Origin: Trebouxia sp. TZW2008 | Taxonomy: Eukaryota; Chlorophyta; Trebouxiophyceae; Trebouxiales; Trebouxiaceae | Length of the DNA stretch: 64,000 nucleotides | Assembly: GCA_002118135.1 (NCBI GenBank) | Contig: BDIU01000261.1 | Span: 124,001 to 188,000 of the forward strand | Direction: 5' to 3' | In this document: piece by piece, positions 1-12,700 of the stretch | Layout: each line of letters opens with the position of its first letter | Position numbering within the stretch: the first letter of the stretch is position 1 | Notes under the pieces: generated by a model | What the model was told of the DNA's origin: nothing | The model's database searches: none | The model's input: the letters and a program-made list of their open reading frames with translations, nothing else | Program-made: the position numbers and the translations under genes

Positions 1-231
1 ACGACCGAGTCCACCCAGCCGCAGCAAGCCTGTCTGTGCATTCAGCAGCAAAAGGCAGTTTACTACTAGATGGAGCATTGTCATCCCAGGTACAGCTTTT
101 GTGCACAGCATCAATACTGGTTGAAAATAAAGGCTGCAGCTACTGCCAATATGGTCTATGTCTCAATGGCTTGGCAGCCTAGCAGTTGCTGGGTAGCATG
201 TATTGTACAGCAGTACAGCGGGTTTGAGGCA

Positions 232-2665
232 TCAACCAGTGATCATTGTGCCAACTCCAGTGTCAGTAAGCAATTCCATAAGAAGAGAATGCGGCTGCCG
301 GCCATCAATGATGTGTGTTGCATGCACGCCCTGTGCCAGGCATCTGATGCAGCACTCCACCCTGTAGCAGACAGCACAGGACTTCAAGAGATTGTTGCAT
401 GTGTTGCTGATGAGTACGTGGCATGTGAACTTGGTGGTGTATTTCCTGAGAACACCATGGACCCTTACCCATGCAGGAGTGCTGCAGGACTTGTGCACAT
501 GTCCTCCACAGAAGTAAAGGGCATTGACAAAGATCTCAATCTAGACAGGGTTTGTACAGTGGTCTCAGCTGGTAGGACCTGGAGACAGAGACCTCCCTTG
601 GCAAGATGCCCATCACAGAGTACACTTTGCCTATCTTGCTCTACAAAATCATACCAGCAGTTGCACAAAAGCAACCCGCCACAGGATGCACAGTCAAGTT
701 ATGGCAGCAGCTCTGTCATCACTTCCATAAATTATGCAATTTGATGCATTCCTCTGATCATCAGCTGGGTCCGCCTTGCCAAAACATTGACGTTTGACAC
801 TTACTTGGGAATCATGCCGCCTGCGATAATGCCATCAGCAACAAGCTGCCTGGTGTGCTTGATATCTAGAGCTGTGTACTTGGTTGAAATGTCGTCCTTG
901 TCCTTCAGAACGCCGGGAACATCTGTCATGAGGATGAGCTTCTCAGCTCGGAGAGCAGCTGCCATCTGCAGCATTGCAAGTCATGTTGTTGGCTGAAGTG
1001 CTGGCTCACAAACTGGCTTTGCAAAACAGTGCATTGCATAACGGTGCAATGCATCACAAAAAAGCATGCAGCCTCTGTGCCAGAGGCAACGATTGAAGGC
1101 GTGACCTGTGTCAAATTTTCAATCACTGAAATCATGACTTGCAGTGAGTGGGCATGCAAGCAAGCATACAGTGAGCCTCGGGTCTAAAGTTTGTTTCATA
1201 ACATGATGCATCGGTACATGATGACGCTCACCTCGCCAGCAGCAATATCTGCATTTACATTTAGCGCCTGGCCAGTTGCTGGGTCTGCTGCAACTGATGC
1301 CACGACAGGAATGTAGCCGTCGCGCACCAAATCCTCAATCAAGTTCTTGTTTACACTGGTGATGTCACCAACAAAGCCAATGTCCTTTTCAACCATCTGG
1401 CGAGCTCTGATAATATTGCTGTCTTTGCCACATAGGCCTACTGCCTCACCGCCTGCCTGCTGAATCATGGTCACCAAGCCCTTGTTGACTCGGCCACCCA
1501 AAACCATTTCCACCACATCCATAGTCGCCTCTGCACATCACTTTCAATCAAAAACAATCATGAAGGATTATCTGAACTCAAAAGCATTGTGATGACATAG
1601 CTTGCCTTTTCAGTTGAATGCAGGCTGCGCTTCATGATGTTATGGAGCCCTTCTGCTTAGCCAACAAGTGAAACAAGACTTAATGCACTTGACCGGATTT
1701 GATGCCTTATATCCCGGGCTGCCTCTCAAGTCAGAGGCTCCCACGATGACGCTTGACAGCGCAGACTTCTCTGTGTCTTTTCTTTGATGCCTGATATATG
1801 CACCGCTTGCTTATCAGGGCTATGACAAGCATTTTTTGCCGATGCGCAGCAAATGTCAGTGCTGATGATGCAATTGCTGTGACTGCACAGAGGCTGCCAG
1901 CTGCCTCAATGAGCAAAGGTACAGCATGGCCGCAATGCTGCATGTTTACTGTACAAAACCTTGTGATGGTCTCCTTTTGCTTTGCACTTGCAAGCATGCC
2001 GAAAGAACTAACCATCTGTGACTCGCAAGCCATTTTTGAACTCTGCTTTTATGCCCAGCTTGTTGAGCCAGATGTTGATTTCGGGGCCACCACCATGAAC
2101 AAGGACTGGTCTCACTCCAACACATGCAAGCAAGACCAAATCCTTGATGACTCCAGCCTGAACATCACCTTTGCTGTTACTAACATAACATGCAAAATTG
2201 TGCATTTTACAAAGCTGAAGTTGGTAAGTCAATGTGTGTACGTCATCCTGTTGATGATGTTGATAGCTACTCTGCATTCATTACCTTGAGCTTGGGGTCT
2301 TTCATGGCTGCACCACCATACTTGATGACCACAGTCTTATTTCGGAACTGCTGCAGATATGGCAGGGCTTCCGACAAAACCGACACTCTGTCGAACTGAG
2401 AAAATGACTTTGACGTCTGCAGTTGACACATATGTTGTCTGGAATGCAGGCTATCGCTTATCAAGCTGGAGACGGTCAACTCGCTGATCAAAGCACTTGC
2501 CTGTATCACAGGCTCTTCGAGCAAGTCCTTGACAGCTGATCCACATCGGACTGCTACTTGGCTGCGGCTGCGGGGTGCACGCAGCCGTGATCGCGACGCG
2601 CTTGCGTCTGAAGCTTTCACAACTCTACAGCTAACAGCATGCGACAAAGATGACTGCAAGAGCAT
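232..2665 (-). CDS. NAGK: N-acetylglutamate kinase, plastid-type
   Basis: Phosphorylates N-acetylglutamate in the acetylated arginine/ornithine pathway, normally in the chloroplast of plants and algae. Six exons on the minus strand join in phase: 2665-2501, 2395-2285, 2157-2013, 1530-1232, 965-805 and 361-232, giving 336 aa. The start at 2665 is chosen because a Ser/Arg-rich transit-like leader of about 50 residues follows it; the frame stays open further upstream. Visible family motifs are [10 protein letters not shown] (about residue 79), [11 protein letters not shown], the GKDSN segment, [21 protein letters not shown], and a C-terminal [12 protein letters not shown]...TGVGTM. Length fits plant NAGK. 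Intron 1 uses a GC donor (CAG|GCAAGT). Intron 4 to 3 (1531-2012) carries a short interspersed repeat near 1718-1800. Identity is secure; the exact start is not. Confidence 0.95.
1718..1800 (+). repeat. GGCTGCCTCT interspersed repeat, copy 1
   Basis: GGCTGCCTCT, CAGAGGCTCCCA, TGACGC, AGACTT, TTTTCTTTGATGCC in order; in an NAGK intron. Confidence 0.7.
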
Positions 2666-3331
2666 TGGTGTGTCAATGCCGATTCGATGCGGCCGCTGCG
2701 TGCGACAGACTGCGGCACAGTTGTGAATGACAATGCTGCGCCTGACAGCATTCGCGACTGGAGCACAGGTAAAGCTTTCACGCAGGACTTGCAAGGCAAA
2801 TTTGGAACTCAATTCAACTTTGGCCCTCCTCAAGACCTGGCAGATTGAGTGCCACATGGCTTCTCAAGATTTTATGTCAAAAGCAGTCGATGCTTTCCAT
2901 CATCAAGACATCAAAGCACTCAATGCTGTGTTGTTCTGGCATGACATGCAGCAATGAGATACATGACGCCAGCAATGTTCAGTAGGCTGAGTGAGACTTA
3001 GCAGCTGCTGAAATGCCGTGATTTCGAACGCAGGAGCTCATGATGACAAGACTGCTTGATATAGGTGTAATGCAGCTTTCGACACAGGCAACATACGAGT
3101 GTACTTGCAAATGCAGCCAGCAAGCTTCCAACAGCTGCAACAGGCCGCCTGTTGCCCGGCTGCCCGATCTGCCATCAACACTGCTGACAGCATGACATCG
3201 GACGTCAACAATGTCCAGCCTGTATACAGGTAGTACATGGCTATTTGTTGGGCATGCATTCGCTATGTCATCATGTTCAGCAAGCACAATGCACTCTCTC
3301 GTGCTGCAGCCGGCAATAACCGTTGCTGCAG
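2666..3331. other. Intergenic, NAGK promoter side
   Basis: No convincing gene is visible. It holds the upstream region of the kinase gene and the 3' flank of the helicase gene, both on the minus strand. Open frames here are short and lack family motifs. Confidence 0.4.
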
Positions 3332-3763
3332 CTACCTATGCATTGTTGGCCTGGATAAGCCTGAGCTTGGGATTTGGCCTGATTGCTTCAGTGCTTGACG
3401 CTGCTGCATGAGCTGCTGGGCAGCTCTAGATTGCAGAGATTGGTTTGTCTTCTCCACTGCGCTTCGTCCGTTGCCACTCTGGCCTTGCTGCTGAGTATCA
3501 GCAGATTGATGATTTGACAACCCTAGGGCTTGCACAGGCTCCTTGGTCTGCAGCACCTGAGCCTTCGTGTTGGGACCTGGCTTCTGCTCAGCATCAACCT
3601 CTTTAGGGTCCTTGATGATCTGCCTGCATAACAGGGCAATGGAACTGCTTGATGACTTTGTTGCCAGCCAGCAAGGTACATGAGTGCCCTTGCCAACACA
3701 TCATGCACGAGTTGATCCTGAGCCTCAATTTGCTCTGAGTTAAGCTGGGCTGGCAAGACCGGA
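3332..3763 (-). other. Possible 3'-terminal exons of RTEL1
   Basis: Two open stretches resemble terminal exons: about 3763-3640, after the acceptor GCTTGCAG, encoding a helical segment containing [15 protein letters not shown], and about 3600-3332, encoding a Gln/Ser-rich tail that stops at 3332-3334. The reading phase does not join cleanly to the harmonin-like exon ending near 4309. They could therefore be RTEL1 tail exons through an unrecognised exon, an alternative tail, or a separate small gene. Confidence 0.35.
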
Positions 3764-6700
3764 CCTGCAAGCTTTCATTTGAGCCACACACACACTAAGC
3801 ATTTGCATCGGTGCGCGCAACAATGTTATGACTGAGCTGCTGCAGCACGTATCAGTGTGTACCACTGCATGTATGCTAATCTGCAAAGCAAAGTATCACT
3901 GGCATGGTCATCTACAGCAGCAAAGTGCTAATGATGCACTTGACACATCTGAGGAGCCAGTCCCTGTGCTGAGGTTTTAAGACAGGTGGCAAACAGACCA
4001 ATGGTTGGCCAAGTGACAGAAGTATAAGAGCTTTTGACACAGTTGACACGTGGAAAGCTTAAACAGCAGTGCAAGTGCTAGCGACGCACTTGAAACATCT
4101 GAGGAACCAGTCTGTGTTCTGCGTCCTGAGGAAGGTGGCAAACACATAAATGGCACGCGCAGTTTCCACAGTGAAAGTGCTGATGCCAACAGTATGAGAC
4201 TTGACTCGCTTGACACATTGCGGGAACCAGTCCCTGTTTTGAGTCCTGGTGAAGGTTGCAGAAAGACCAATGAGGGACACAGCTTCAACACATTGGGTAC
4301 TAGTGACTCACTTGACACATCGCAGGAACCAGTCCCTGTCCTGCGTCCTGAGGAAGGTGGCAAAGTCCAACAGGAGGTGGCGCCTGGAAGGAGCCCTCAG
4401 CAGGTCCAGCACCCCATCAGTCACCTTCAAGGTGTCATGATCCTTGCGGTACTGCTGCAGGCACTTCATGACCTGCTGGTAGGCGGCAGCAGGCAGAGCC
4501 TGCTGTAGCTTGCCCAGATACGCTTTTGCGGTCTGCTGCCTCTTGTCCTGGGAGGACGTCTTGCTAGCAGGTGCTGCTGATGCCTGTGGTGCTTTTGCAG
4601 TTTGCTCCCTCTTAGCCTGGGATGGCCCTCTGCTGGCGGGTGCTGCTGATGCCTGTGATGCTGATGCCTGTGATGTGTCATGTAGGGGAGCTTTGGCTGG
4701 TGCAGAAGGCTTACGCTGTGGTGCTGTGTGTGCAGAGCTTGCTGCAGATGGATTACAAGGAGCTGCTGCTGATGCGCCTCTGGGGGCACCTGCTGATTGA
4801 GCCCCTGCATGGAACATCAAATTGCAGAAGCAAGAAGTTTGCAGAGATCAGAAAGAGACCTTCGTCAACGCCCTTGGTTGCAACAGGAGCAAAGGCTTTC
4901 GTGAGGGTGGTGTCAACTACACTGCATTGTCTGTCTATTGACTTGCATGCCCTGATGTCACAGTCTGCAGGCAGCAAAATGATTGTGTGGAAATGGTAGC
5001 AGCTTCTGTCAGTCATTTGGGATAAAGTAGGCAGATCTTGCCAAGCTTGCCAAGTTGATTGAGAGTGATGTACTGGGTGTGCAGTGGTGTGGTGTACCAT
5101 TGCCATGTAACAGGCAAGCTGGTGGCTGCTTGTATGATAGCAATCCTGCGCTGCTTGTGTTGCTACTCAGGTCACTTCCACAGCCTGTTGATTTGGCTGA
5201 CCTGCAGAGCTGGGCCTGGCTGCAGAGTCAGCCTGCAGCCGCTCCTTGTGCTTGGCCAGCAGGTGTGCAGGGCCAACCAGGGCTGTGCTGGTACTGCCCT
5301 TTATCAGGCTGCCAACCCTAGGGATCATGTGGGCTGCAAGCTTTGGCATGGCAGGCTTAAGACCCTCACCCCTGCATTAACCCAGCAACTTTTTAGAAAT
5401 GGTGGACAGCATGCTGGAGAGCAAGAACAGTGTCCTGCTCAGCAAGTACTCGCATGAAACCGCAGCTCAAATATGTGTCAGACTGCTTGGTCAGCATACC
5501 ATCTCTCACATGCAACAGCATGGGCAGTTGCTGCTTGTGTGGGCCCAACACGCCCTTGCTCAAAAATGAGGAGTATGCCAGTAAGGCAGCAATGTTACGG
5601 CAGAGACTTGCCTGACGAAGGGGCTCTTGCCATGAGCAGGTACTGGTGCTTTGACCTGCTCTTGTGGCAGGTCATCATCATCAGGTGAAATGATGAAGCC
5701 ATGAGGCCTCTTTGGCCTGTGCTGCTGATCAGCATCAACCTTGCCTTCCAGAGCTGACAGCAGGTTAAAGCTAGAGCCTGCAACCGGAAATTTGATTAAA
5801 CTTTGCAACATATCACTGACTTCACCTCGCCCTTCTTGACCTCATAAAGCCTGATGTCAAGACATCAAAGCAGACAGTCATGTCTGTGCAGACAGTTATC
5901 AAGCACATCAGCTGTGAAACCAGTGGTCAATGGTGGCAAAAAAAAAGTTGACAAAAGCTCAAGCTCTCATGAGTGCTGCATGCAGAAGACTATGCAGAGG
6001 ACTTCTACAGAGCTCTACAGATCTCTGCAGAATCTGTAGAGCTTTGCAGAAATGGAGGTCTCAATAAGCAACAGCAAGCCTGCAGTGCACGCAAGACCAC
6101 GCCAAGTACCTGAGGCGGCTGACTGCGACTTTGCCTTGTTGGAAGCCCGTGAGAGGGACGCGATGTCAACAAGGCCACTGCTGTCAATGGCAGAGGGTAT
6201 GCTCATCTTGCTGGTCAGCCGCTGCAAGTGGCTGCCAGCTGGCTTGCTGCTGAGTGTGTTGCTGCTGAGAGCACCCAGGATGCCGCTGCCATGACCATAT
6301 CCCACTGTGCTTGGTCCCTTCTCAATGGGCTTCTCTGGTGCTGCCGTCTGAGGCCTAGCTGCCTGATCCTGCAGAGCAACAGGTATGTCATCAGCTTGGG
6401 CATAGGCAGCACCACAGAGTACTGCTGAGGGGAATGCTGCTGAGAGCATCCCGGATGCTGCTGCCATGGCCATAATTCATTGCATTGGGCGCCTTGTCAA
6501 CAGGCTTGTCCACTGCGGCTATCTGAGGCCTGCTTGCCTGATCCTGCATGGGATAATGTCTTCTCATCAGTTGATGCATTAGCAGCATGGCAAGGGCAAC
6601 CCAACAAACAGCACAGCAGCATCATCACAGCGATCTCCAGTCAAGCAAGCCCAGTGTGATGCTGCTTTGCATGAGGTTGGTCTATAGTGCTGCTCTATAT

Positions 6701-9700
6701 AGACGCAGCTGCCCATCATGACACAGCTGGCAAGCAGAAATCAGACTTCAATCGGCAAGCGCAGTAGAGCAGCATCATATAATATGCAGGCCTGTCATGC
6801 GTCATTTCATCTGCACTGCAGGTGACTTGAGACGGCGTCAGCATGATTTGAGACGCACCTTGAAGAATTTGGTTAAGGAGCCAGAGACCATGCCAAAGTT
6901 GGGAAAGACCTGCACCAGCCCTCTCAGCCAGCTGGACAGCTGCTTGCGGGTGGCAGGCGACTGGAAGCGCTCATCACACATGATGATGGCGCCATAGTCC
7001 TGCCTGTGCCTGATCACCCGTCCCATGGCTTGGTTCACTGCTCTGCACCATTCACAGCAACACGCTTACAGAGGACAGATGGCTGTCCTTAAGGACCCTC
7101 CCAGCCAGCTGGACAGCTGCTTGCGAGTGGCAGGGGACTGGAAACGCTCATCACACATGATGATGGCGCCATAGTCTTGCCTGTGCCTGATCACCCGTCC
7201 CACGGCCTGATTCACTGCTATGCGGCAGTCACAGCAACACAGTCAAACACTACAAGATCCTGCGCTCTTCCCTGAGGACAAACCAAGTGATGTTCCATTC
7301 TTCCATTCTTTAGGACATGGCTGGTATGCTGGCCCTGCGTGATGGACTTGCATAATCCTTTTCAAACTGTTCGTCAATGCATGATCCAATAGACAAAGTG
7401 TACATTTTGCATGAAAGACTTATAACTAATTCTTCCCTGAATGATGGCATCCCTGGAAATAAGCGCCAAAAGCAAATGCTTGTGGCTGGCATTCCCATAC
7501 TTGGCTGAAGCCCCTAACTTCCTTACACTTGCCACCTTGCCTCCTGCTCATGCGGCTAGCAGTGCAGTGCAGTGTAGAGGCTAAGCAAACAATTCATGCA
7601 CAGGTGCCCACAAATGCTGGTGAAGGAAGGGCAGTAGGGGCAGCTGACCTGGAGGCTTGCTGGACGTACCACTGGTCCCCATTGAGGGAGGTGGCTCCTA
7701 CCAGCGCGCGCTGCTTGCTGCTGCCCCTCACAGCCTCATCCAGCACCTCCTTCTTCAACCGCACCTGCCCAAGTTGCAGTCACAGTCAGCATGCCGGCGA
7801 ATATGCCTTGGAGACAACCCAGTGTTGATCACCTCAAGCAGACCTGCCGGTCAGAGGCAACATGATGAGCTCCCGTTTGCATGTTTACGCCTCGTTGCTT
7901 GCTTGCGGTCAGCCTTGTTGGCTGGCTAAAGCATGTACAAACACTCTCTTTCTCTCTCATGAAGGTAGAAATTCTGTATTTAGGTCTGTTGCAAATCATT
8001 TGCGTAGGAATTGCAATCAACATTTGTCCTAATTGCGCGTTAAGGATGCAAATCAGCAGAGTATCAGGCAAGCTGGTGGGCAATAACGGAAAGTTGTGGC
8101 ATGCATGAGGTGGCTGTGATGGCCTAATAAAGTGCTGAGCATGCTTATGAAGTATCCTGCACAGCCTTGCATGCTACAGCTTGTGCTCTGGGAGATTGAT
8201 ACCTTAGGGTCAGTCTTCATGGCAAAGGGGATCCCAGTGATGACAACAGCACGTCCAGCACGATCTGAGAAGTCCAGGCCTTCACTCACTTTACCCCTGC
8301 ATAATTGCCATGTATGTGATTTCAAGCTTTATGCACCAAGCTTGCGGCCTTGCATTACTCTAGAAGCAAGGTCTAATTGCCAGAAGTGCATACACGCTAG
8401 TTCTGATGCATGAATCTTAGTTGTACAGCTCACGCAAGCGATTGTGAATGGCAGCATCTGGAGCAGTCAAGCACATCACAAAGGTAATCATTGAACACAC
8501 ATTGACAGAACATGGTGAAGTGCTTCAAGAAGCAGCCATGTAGATGCCTGCAGACTGCAAAGAAGACAGATCCTGATGCGGAGGGGTCATTCAGCTTGTC
8601 CCTGAAGTCCTGAGCGGCCGCCGGAAAGTCAGCGCTGTCTCTGGGCTCTATCACTGGCAGCTTGTGCTTCAAGATGCGCTCCCAGATGCTGCCGCCTACA
8701 TGCAACGACATGTCTTGATCAAACACTGCACAACATCCAAGCAATCAAGTACACAATAGAGCAGTGAGTCACCAAGGCTTGCATTGCATGTTTGACGATA
8801 CTCGTGTATTGCTTATTGGCGCTAACGCATTCCGTATTGCATAAATCAAAATACGTCTTGATATTCCATACTCTGAAATGCTGCGTACGGCGTATTACAT
8901 GTCATATCTTGAGTATTGAGCATCAAGTATGCTGGTCCACTGCAACAATGTTTACAGTCTGGGCTCATTCACTTGTACATGCTAAGCTTGGACACAACAA
9001 TGCTGTGAGCGCACCAGCCAGCAGGAGTTTCTGTCAACCCTGATTACTATGTTGCAACATTGAAGAATGCAGAAAGGTCGCTGCTTAACATGCAGCAGCA
9101 ATGGGCTGCAGCCAAGCTTGCCATGATGCTGCCAACTCAGGATTGTAAGAGCAGCACCTGTGCCTGCAACTGAGGTGTTCTTCCAGTAGTCTGTGCAGCT
9201 CTTCAAGACACCATAGGAAGGGAAGAACACCAGCAGGCCGTCTGGCACCATGCGTGCAAAGTTGACAACAGCATAGCCAAGGTCTTCCTTGTACTCACGG
9301 CTGTCCCTGTTGTTGTAGCTGCTGTTGAGGGCTGCTCCCTTGGGCCCCACAGGCACAACACCAACCCATACCTGCCAAAACCAGCAGCATGACTTGTGCT
9401 AGCATTCTAATATACCATTGAAGACCTCAGCTAGCCTTCACATGCTCTTGTCAAGTTATGATGCACCTGGGGAAATCTGACTCAGCCTAATGGCGTGCTT
9501 TTAGCCTGGCAACTTTGCCATTGCGCATGGACAAAATGCATGAAGACTACATAACAAGTCTGCCGAGGACACAATCTCAAATCAAGCTGACAAAGCCGTT
9601 CAAGCCATCCTTTCTGCATATTGCTTGCATTGATATAGCGATGCATGCGCAAGGCCTGGCAGCAGGCTCACACAGCTGTAGTCATTCAATGACAGATTAG

Positions 9701-12700
9701 CCTCAAATCAGTCACTCCAGGTTAGTCACAGTACAGGGGACAGCATGTGCAGACCTGGGATGAGTCAATGACATGTGGGTTTTCCAGGGTGATTCTGAAG
9801 GGCAGCTGCAGCTCCTGAGCAAATGACTCCAGTGGTGACAGGGTGCCACTTGTCAGCAGCACGCTGCGCACATGCATGCTGGCTAGCTGGCGCATGCTGA
9901 TACCAGGGGAGAAGCACCAGTAGGACAGGGTTGGATGTGCTGGGCCTGCCTGTGACCATAGACACATCTCACAATCCACTTCTTGAGCGTTTCTCTTCAT
10001 CCCGTCACTGATGTGGTGTCACCTTTTTGTGTGTCAAACTCAACAGGTCAGAACAGAACGCATCATTGATTTGGCTTGAAGACTTGCATTGAAGTTGCAA
10101 TCTGTGCTTCATGTGTTTGAGGGGTGCTGGGCCTGCCTGTGCCCACAAAGACCTCTGATAAAGACCTACCTGAGCAAGGTCTGTTGAACACATTGTTGAT
10201 GTGACACAATGACTTGCACATAATCATGCGGCGACCTATCAACCTTGGCAGCAGCATAGTGACTGTGCTGCTTGAGCCCAGCACATACACTGACCCACGC
10301 GGTATTGCTTGCAGCATGGAGAACAATATGTGCTTTGAGCATAACAAGGGAAGTGAGCACCATAGCTACTTTCTGGCAAGTATTAGCAGCAAGTGCTACC
10401 CCAACCACACACAAGAGCAACAGCTGAGTTGAGCACAGCAACTGTTGGGCACAAACAGATGCAATGACATTGGCACAGTTAGCAGGATCAGCAGCAACAA
10501 TGGGGAGTGTTGCTCGCCTTGGACTTCTCCATGTGGACATGCACCTTGTAGCCCAAATGGGCAGGGGGCAGGCCAGGTGCTGCTGCCTGATTGCTGTTGA
10601 ACACCACCCGCAGGCAATCAGCAAACACATGCAGCCTGTAGTTGGTGTTGCGTGAGCCTGACCTGCATACAATGCAAGCATGAATGCTATGAAGAATAGG
10701 AGCTTTCAGAAGTGTGTTGGACTACATTTCTGCTGTGGACTGCGTGCCTGAGCTTGTTCACAGTGCGCGCACACGTACACGATCAGAAGCTCTGCTAATG
10801 CAAGCACGATGAGCGGTGTGCTGATCGCTCAACAAAACAGAGTCTGTACTGCTGTCAGTGACTTCTCCTTGAGTTGTCAGTAGTTTGCAGGTGTGCAGTG
10901 TTGTGAGAAACGTGTCGCGGCATACTTCCTGTCAGCTGCCAAGGCTGCATCTGACAGCAAGCTCGTGGCCTGGGTACATGAAATTGCATGATGCAGATTT
11001 GATCACTGGCATCAGCAGAGAGTTGTATGTGTGCGGCATCAGGAGCCCTGGGCTGTTGCTTGCTTGCTGCCAGCGGCCAAGGTTCTTGTCTGACAGCAGG
11101 CTCATGGCCCTGATACACGCAGTCACATGTTGCTGATTTACTCACCAGCAATTGTTGAGGATCGCGTATGTGTGGCATCAGGAGGTGAAAGTGACATGCA
11201 AAGTTGGTCTGCAAAACCTGCAGCATCAACAGAAAGCCGCAAATGCGTGGCATCAGGGGATACTGCTTACTTTCTGCCAGCTGCCAGGGCTTCATCTGAG
11301 AGCAAGCTCATAGCCTGGTCCCCCAGCTGCAGCATGAAGCCAAAGGTCTCCTCTTTTAAGTTCACCTTGGCCAGCAGCTCAAAGATGAAACGCCCCGCAG
11401 CTGTGTAGCCATCCTGACCTATCGGCAGTGCTGCAATGTCAGCCTCCAGCTTCAGCAGCACCTCCTGCACAACAAACTAGTGAGGTTTGACTGTTGATGT
11501 TGAAGAGTATTCATTGACTCAGGGGCACTTGTAGCGAGCAGCGTGGGTATGTCTTCTTTTGCTCCAAGCAAACCTCAACATAGATAGTGCGGGTGGAACA
11601 TGTTGACACATCAAACGAATTGACAACCTTCATCAAAAAATTTGGGGTTGGAATCAACGATTTAGGTTGGACTGTGCACACAGGTAGGACAAGAGGCAAA
11701 CTGTTTGCTTGGTACAGGCTCACGCTGCTACATTCACTCCTACATAGCTCCTCCTCGCTACATTCACTACATACATGCATTCTACATGTGAGGATATATC
11801 ATTCATGTTTGCTGGCATCCTTAGCCCATGCAGGCAGTAAGCAGGGATTTCACCAAGACAGTGCATGCACCCTTATGACACCTGCTGAAGGCCAGTGGCA
11901 TGTGTATAAGGTTCAGCTGGCAGCCGCTTGTGAAACCATCGCTATGAGCAAATGTATGAATTTTTGCTATAGTTAGAACAGAACCTCTCTTGACATCGTC
12001 TGTATGACCCCCTGTTGGGTCATCAAGACAGTAAAATTGATCGATTGCTTACCTTGAGAATACGCATGTTGGTGGCTATCTCAAAGTAGTTTACCTTGCC
12101 ATCTGGATCTGCAGCAACAGCAGGTTGTCATTGCAAGCAAGGCAAAAACTGTGCATATTGGAAAGCCTGCACTGGTCTCAAGCCTGACACTGGTAAGGCA
12201 GGCAAGGTGAAAGCTAGACAGCTTGCACTGGTCTCAAGCCTGACTGTAGGCGTGATGCATGACAGGCTGTCAGCACAGCAGGGTTTCCTACTTCTGTATG
12301 CACCTAGCAGGCTCGCATAACCTCATCATCAGCAAGCACGTAAGGGATGGTGCTCGAAAAAAGCTCGTCTGGCAAGACAGGAGCTGGGCCCGTCACACCT
12401 AGCACCTATGCCACAATGTGTGCCCCATTGGTTTGTTTACATGATAAAGATGATGATGATGGTGATGGTGATGGTGATGGTGATAATGATGATGACAACA
12501 ACAGCAAGTCTCAATACCAGAGCCAGCCACAAAGATCTCGCCACCCCTGTGAGCTGAGCCGTCTTCAGTCCGAGCCAGGGCAACTTCCAGAGCACTTTGA
12601 ATCTCCTGGACACAGCCTGCCAGCACTCCTGCTGGCAGATCAAACGATGCTGAATCTGAGCAGACTCCCTGCATCACAGATCAAAGAGCAATTTGTTATA

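Noticed and set aside
4050..4508. 152 aa open frame on the plus strand with repeated LDT-EPVPVL
   Set aside because: It is the antisense reading of the duplicated RTEL1 exon ends.
12437..12677. Poly-His frame on the minus strand
   Set aside because: It reads through a GATGGT microsatellite after the donor of an RTEL1 exon; intronic.
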